A DNA stretch of 36,475 bases from Kiloniellales bacterium. Lineage in GTDB: Bacteria > Pseudomonadota > Alphaproteobacteria > Kiloniellales > JAKSBE01. The notes under the pieces were generated by a model. The model worked only from the letters and a program-made list of their open reading frames with translations, did not search any database and was not told the origin of the DNA. The stretch covers positions 1-36,475 of the forward strand of contig JANQGU010000371.1 in the NCBI GenBank assembly GCA_028282935.1. The letters run 5' to 3'. Made by a program: the position numbers and the translations under genes. Numbering within the stretch: the stretch's first letter is position 1; the number at the start of each line of letters is the position of its first letter. Below, one piece after another: positions 35,100 to 36,475 of the stretch.

Positions 35100-36380
35100 A
35101 TGGAGTTGAGCCTTTCGGAGGTCGAGCTTTTCCAAGGCCTGGGCGTGGCCCTGGCCCTGGGAATCCTGATCGGGATCGAGCGGGGCTGGCATGAGCGCGG
35201 GCTGCGCGAAGGCAGCCGGGTCGCCGGCATCCGGACCTTCGGGATCATCGGGCTCCTGGGCGGCGTCTGGGCCCGGCTGGCCGAGCTGCTGGGGGAGATC
35301 GTCCTCGGCTTCGCCTTCCTGGCCTTCGCCGGGGTGATGATCCTGGCCCGGCTGCAGGTCGCACGCCAGACCAAGGACTACGGCAGCACCACGGTGGTGG
35401 CGGCCATGCTAACCTTCGTCCTGGGCGCCTTGGCTGCGCGGGGCGAGATGCAGGTCGCGGTGGCCGCCGCGGTGCTGACCGCGATGCTGCTGGGCGTCAA
35501 GCCGATCCTGCACGGCTGGATCGCCAGGATCAGCTTCGAAGAGCTGCTGGCGGTCCTCAAGCTGCTGGTCATGACCGCCGTGCTTCTCCCGGTGCTGCCC
35601 GACCGCGGATTCGGACCCTGGCAGGCCCTGAACCCGCAGGAGACCTGGCTGATGGTGATCCTGATCGCGAGTATCTCCTTCCTCGGCTACGTCGGGGTCC
35701 GGCTGATCGGCGAGTCGCGTGGCCTGCTGCTGACGGCCCTGGCCGGCGGCCTGGTCTCCTCGACCGCGGTCACGGTCAGCTACGCGCGCTTCGCCCGCAG
35801 CAACCCGGACCGCGGCCCGATCCTGGCGGCGGGAATCGCCCTGGCGGCGGCGACCATGTTCCCGCGCACCCTCGCCGTGGCCGTGGTGATCGAGCCGCAG
35901 CTCCTGGCCCCGCTCGCTTGGCCGTTGGGCCTGGCCTCGGCCGGCGGTTTCCTCGCGGCCGGCGTGCTCTGGCTGCGGCAGCGCGAGTCCGCCGGCGCGG
36001 CCGGGTTGCGGCTCGACAACCCCTTCGAGTTCGCCATGGCGCTGAAGTTCGGCCTGCTGCTGGCCGCCATCATGCTCCTGGTCCGGGCCGCCGAGGCCTG
36101 GGCCGGGGAGGGCGGGATCCTCGCCCTGGCGCTCTTGTCGGGGCTCGCCGACGTCGACGCCATCAACCTCTCCCTGTCGCGGCTTTCCGGGCAGACGATC
36201 GCCCTGTCGACGGCCGCCCTCGGCATCGTCCTGGCCTGCCTTTCCAACACCCTGGTCAAGGCCGGGATCGCCGTGGTCTCGGGTGGCCGCGCCCTGGCCC
36301 TGCCCGTCGCGCTGGCGCTGGGCGCCAGCCTCGCCGCCGGTGCGCTGGGCCTCGCGCTGGCCTGGCCCGCCGCGCGCTAG
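35100..36380 (+). CDS. MgtC/SapB-type membrane protein with DUF4010
   Basis: 426 residues, about ten to twelve membrane segments. The N-terminal MgtC/SapB domain (about 10-140) carries GILIGIERGWHERG and AGIRTFGIIGLLGG. The C-terminal half is DUF4010 with ESRGLLLTALAGGLVSSTAV. The family is linked to magnesium or pH stress and ATP synthase modulation, but the fused form is uncharacterised. Its operon position after uspA suggests a stress role. Confidence 0.9.
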   Translation: MELSLSEVELFQGLGVALALGILIGIERGWHERGLREGSRVAGIRTFGIIGLLGGVWARLAELLGEIVLGFAFLAFAGVMILARLQVARQTKDYGSTTVVAAMLTFVLGALAARGEMQVAVAAAVLTAMLLGVKPILHGWIARISFEELLAVLKLLVMTAVLLPVLPDRGFGPWQALNPQETWLMVILIASISFLGYVGVRLIGESRGLLLTALAGGLVSSTAVTVSYARFARSNPDRGPILAAGIALAAATMFPRTLAVAVVIEPQLLAPLAWPLGLASAGGFLAAGVLWLRQRESAGAAGLRLDNPFEFAMALKFGLLLAAIMLLVRAAEAWAGEGGILALALLSGLADVDAINLSLSRLSGQTIALSTAALGIVLACLSNTLVKAGIAVVSGGRALALPVALALGASLAAGALGLALAWPAAR

Positions 36381-36423
36381 ATCAAGATCGGCTCAGATCG
36401 AATCGATCTGAGCCGATCTTGAT
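36381..36423. terminator. Perfect 20-bp inverted repeat directly after the mgtC-like stop
   Basis: Left arm 36381-36400 and right arm 36404-36423 are exact reverse complements with an AAT loop, starting at the base after TAG. No long T-tract follows (CTGTCTTAAC). It is probably a palindromic repeat acting as terminator. Confidence 0.65.
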
Positions 36424-36475
36424 CTGTCTTAACAAGTTAGAGCGTGATTCACGCCTCACGCCGTTCCGGCGCAAG

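Overview
The window is GC-rich, densely coded chromosomal DNA. It most resembles an alphaproteobacterium of the Rhodospirillales/Kiloniellales kind. The reasons are the FixL-like PAS histidine kinase, a FixK-type regulator, TTGAC-N4-GTCAA operators, a class I type PHA synthase, DUF3775 and DUF5996 proteins, the speDE layout and GC-rich interspersed palindromes. This placement is inference; no rRNA or tRNA gene is present to settle it.

Layout. (1) 1-4370, ordinary core genes: a rhodanese with a membrane anchor, a secreted di-heme cytochrome c peroxidase, RecQ helicase, and divergent from recQ a PepSY/TM protein. (2) About 4380-8850, an accessory island with lower GC, many small or hypothetical genes, a frameshifted and nonsense-mutated phage-type DUF6362 pseudogene, a winged-helix/TolB/TPR regulator, and a 33-codon ORF with a perfect Shine-Dalgarno sequence. 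(3) 8855-11875: a secreted protein of unknown function, two small convergent genes, then speD-speE for spermidine synthesis, ending in a strong intrinsic terminator. (4) 11874-12740: no protein gene, but its own sigma70-like promoter and at least fifteen hairpins, many closed by GNRA or UUCG tetraloops on the plus strand. This is a large structured RNA of about 830 nt that I cannot assign to RNase P, tmRNA, SRP, 6S or a group I/II intron. It is the best novelty candidate here. (5) 12759-18626, minus strand: probable operon of gamma-glutamyltransferase, sialidase-like protein, ChaN/PDZ protein and an M1-like metallopeptidase. (6) 18754-36380: a low-oxygen/stress block.

How the last block fits together. 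Five FNR/FixK-type boxes lie only in intergenic regions: one between ggt and the PHA synthase, one between a Lon-like protease/Usp operon and a nicotinate phosphoribosyltransferase/antiporter operon, one before a small acidic protein, and two between DUF3775 and UspA/MgtC. The same block encodes a hybrid histidine kinase whose second PAS domain keeps the FixL heme-ligand His and regulatory Arg, an OmpR-type response regulator, and a FixK-like CRP/FNR regulator with the E-x-x-S-R recognition helix and no FeS cysteines. The simplest reading is an oxygen-responsive circuit encoded beside its targets: carbon storage, NAD salvage, protein quality control, universal stress proteins and ion homeostasis. 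That circuit is inferred from motif positions and family knowledge.
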